Below, piece after piece: positions 4,787 through 5,950 of a stretch of DNA of 5,950 nucleotides; the stretch's first letter is position 1; every line of letters begins with the position of its first letter. The translations under genes were made by a program, and so were the position numbers. This stretch comes from Nitrosomonas sp. (lineage in GTDB: Bacteria; Pseudomonadota; Gammaproteobacteria; Burkholderiales; Nitrosomonadaceae). The notes below the pieces were generated by a model. The model worked only from the letters and a program-made list of their open reading frames with translations. It searched no databases and was not told the origin of the DNA. The stretch spans positions 1-5,950 of the forward strand of contig SXJH01000139.1 in NCBI GenBank assembly GCA_005779435.1, given 5' to 3'.

Positions 4787-5595
4787 ACCTTCAATCCAAC
4801 CCGCCGCCGCAACGATTTGCCGCCGTGGTGCTGGCCGCCGACCGCACCGGCAAAGACCCGATCACGCAACATACGGGAGCTGCTTGCAAAGCTTTTGCGC
4901 CGGTTGGCGGCATCCCGATGATTATTCGCGTATTGGATGCATTGAATGCATGCGAACAAATCGCCGCCGTCATTTTGTGCGGCCCCCCCGAATCGCTGCA
5001 CGATCAATGTCCGGAACTAAAACAACGCATTGCTTCAGGGCAAGTGACATGGACGCCCAATCTGGATTCGCCCAGCCGCAGCGCCGAGCGCGGCGTTAGT
5101 CTGGCACCCGCCGATATGCCGGTATTATTGACCACCGCCGATCACGCCTTGCTTACGCCCTCCCTGTTGCAACATTTCTTGCAACAATCGTCGATTGCTC
5201 AGGGCGATGCGACAGTGGGCACAATCGAACAACGAACGGTTGCCGCTGCATTCCCGCAATCCAAGCGCACCGTAATCCGCTTGCACGACGGCGGATTTTG
5301 CGGCTGCAATTTATTTACTTTTACGCCGCAAGGCCGTTCATTAATCGGCTTCTGGCGGCAAGCGGAAGCATTGCGCAAACGTCCATGGCGGCTTATCGCA
5401 AAAGTGCTCGGATTCAAAACGGTTTGGCGGTATTTGCTGGGAACGCTGACGCTTAAGCAAGCATTGGCGGCAGTTTCGGAAAAATCGGGCGTCGATATCC
5501 GCGCCATCGTGCTCGACGACCCTCGCGCCGGCATCGATGTCGACAAGGTTGAAGATTTATTGCTGGCCGAAGCCATCGTTAAATCGAATCCATGA
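4783..5595 (+). CDS. MobA-like NTP transferase (nucleotidyltransferase) domain protein
   Basis: This 270-residue cytoplasmic enzyme probably transfers a nucleotidyl group from an NTP to a phosphorylated small molecule. It has the Rossmann-type N-terminus AAVVLAADRTGK (13-24), where the usual signature is LAAGxGxR. It then has CKAFAPVGGIPMI (35-47) with the conserved lysine K36, SPSRSAERG (96-104), and TTADHALL (117-124) with D120 in the place of the metal-binding aspartate. It closes with DDPRAGIDVDKVEDL (245-259), the typical 'D-DT-EDL' end of MobA-like proteins with D252. Residues 185-235 carry an extra basic and hydrophobic helical segment (WRQAEALRKRPWR) that might touch the membrane. The start is GTG at 4783, overlapping the stop of the GNAT gene (GTGA); the stop overlaps the next gene (ATGA). 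The substrate is unknown. In this operon, activation of a lipid head group as a CDP-type donor is a reasonable inference. MobA itself (molybdenum cofactor) is unlikely, as no such genes are near and the glycine-rich loop is altered. Confidence 0.88.
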   Translation: MNLQSNPPPQRFAAVVLAADRTGKDPITQHTGAACKAFAPVGGIPMIIRVLDALNACEQIAAVILCGPPESLHDQCPELKQRIASGQVTWTPNLDSPSRSAERGVSLAPADMPVLLTTADHALLTPSLLQHFLQQSSIAQGDATVGTIEQRTVAAAFPQSKRTVIRLHDGGFCGCNLFTFTPQGRSLIGFWRQAEALRKRPWRLIAKVLGFKTVWRYLLGTLTLKQALAAVSEKSGVDIRAIVLDDPRAGIDVDKVEDLLLAEAIVKSNP

Positions 5596-5950
5596 AACTC
5601 ATCGATCGATACATCGCACGGGAAATCATGCTGCCGTTTACGGTGGTAATTTTGATTCTGGTCGGGCTGTTCGCAAGCTTCAGCAGCGCCCGGCTATTGG
5701 CGGGTGCGATCACCGAAACCTTGGGACTTGCCGCACTGCTCAAATTGGTATTTCTCAAGACGGTGATCGCTTTGGAAGTGCTGATCCCTATCGCGCTTTA
5801 TATTTCGGTTATCATCGGCTTGGGACGGCTCAACAAAGATCACGAGTTAAACGTAATGCGCGCCAGCGGCATCAGCGGCAAACGCATTGTGCTGGTGGTA
5901 TTGGTCGTCGCAATACCGATCGGCGTCATCAGCGGAATATTGTCCGCGTA
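5592..5950 (+). CDS. LptF/LptG family permease, N-terminal part (runs off window)
   Basis: The first 119 codons of a membrane protein are visible. It begins MKLIDRYIAREIMLPF, the normal opening of YjgP/YjgQ (LptF/LptG) permeases, with a first membrane helix at about 14-32. A second helix (about 58-78) follows, then GRLNKDHELNVMRASGIS (78-95), the family signature that contacts the LptB ATPase, and a third helix from about 99. LptF and LptG form the inner-membrane channel that extracts lipopolysaccharide for transport to the outer membrane. The ordinary lptFG pair usually sits near pepA or stands alone; here the gene is the third member of an operon with a bCerS-like acyltransferase and a nucleotidyltransferase. 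This suggests a dedicated paralog for another lipid. The ATG overlaps the preceding stop by 4 bp (ATGA), with no separate ribosome binding site. Whether it is closer to LptF or LptG, and whether a partner follows, cannot be told from this window. Confidence 0.88.
   Translation, partial: MKLIDRYIAREIMLPFTVVILILVGLFASFSSARLLAGAITETLGLAALLKLVFLKTVIALEVLIPIALYISVIIGLGRLNKDHELNVMRASGISGKRIVLVVLVVAIPIGVISGILSA

Noticed and set aside
4635..5099. Plus-strand frame of 154 codons spanning the GNAT/nucleotidyltransferase junction
   Set aside because: It overlaps two well-supported genes in another frame and has the Arg/Cys-rich composition of an out-of-frame translation.
5166..5189. Direct repeat TTGCAACA ... 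TTGCAACA
   Set aside because: It lies within the nucleotidyltransferase gene and simply encodes two Leu-Gln(-Gln/His) stretches in one helix; no repeat array follows.

Overview
The window looks like a Gram-negative proteobacterial chromosome of roughly balanced base composition. It encodes a signal-peptide DUF3617 protein and the start of an LptF/LptG-type inner-membrane permease, both of which imply a cell with an outer membrane. The style of the genes and of the dispersed repeats reminds me of Betaproteobacteria of the Nitrosomonas type. That is an impression from memory, not something the sequence proves.

Layout. Positions 96-1871 (minus strand) hold an SLC13-family permease with two internal RCK_C (TrkA-C) domains; a perfect stem-loop lies just past its stop. 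An AT-rich divergent control region (1872-2044) separates it from a secreted DUF3617 protein (2045-2566, plus strand). Positions 2567-2940 carry no intact gene. They begin with the 5' remnant of an IS3-type transposase orfA on the minus strand, including its ribosome binding site and a probable element end near 2706. An unassigned stretch follows, then a good Rho-independent terminator (2886-2914). Positions 2941-3411 encode a small single-pass membrane protein of unknown function that uses a TTG start. A palindromic MITE-like element of about 150 bp (3408-3558) sits exactly at that gene's stop codon.

The most interesting part is 3635-5950 (plus strand), a tightly packed operon in which each stop overlaps the next start by 4 bp. 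It encodes a two-lobed GNAT-fold acyltransferase, a MobA-like nucleotidyltransferase, and the first 119 residues of an LptF/LptG-type permease that runs off the window. The GNAT protein resembles the family often mislabelled 'dATP pyrophosphohydrolase', which includes the bacterial ceramide synthase (bCerS) described in Caulobacter. The working hypothesis is that the three genes belong to a sphingolipid-like pathway: N-acylation of a lipid base, nucleotide activation for a head group, and an Lpt-like permease for transport towards the outer membrane. The family assignments rest on visible motifs. The pathway assignment is inference, because the expected serine palmitoyltransferase and ceramide reductase genes are not inside this window.
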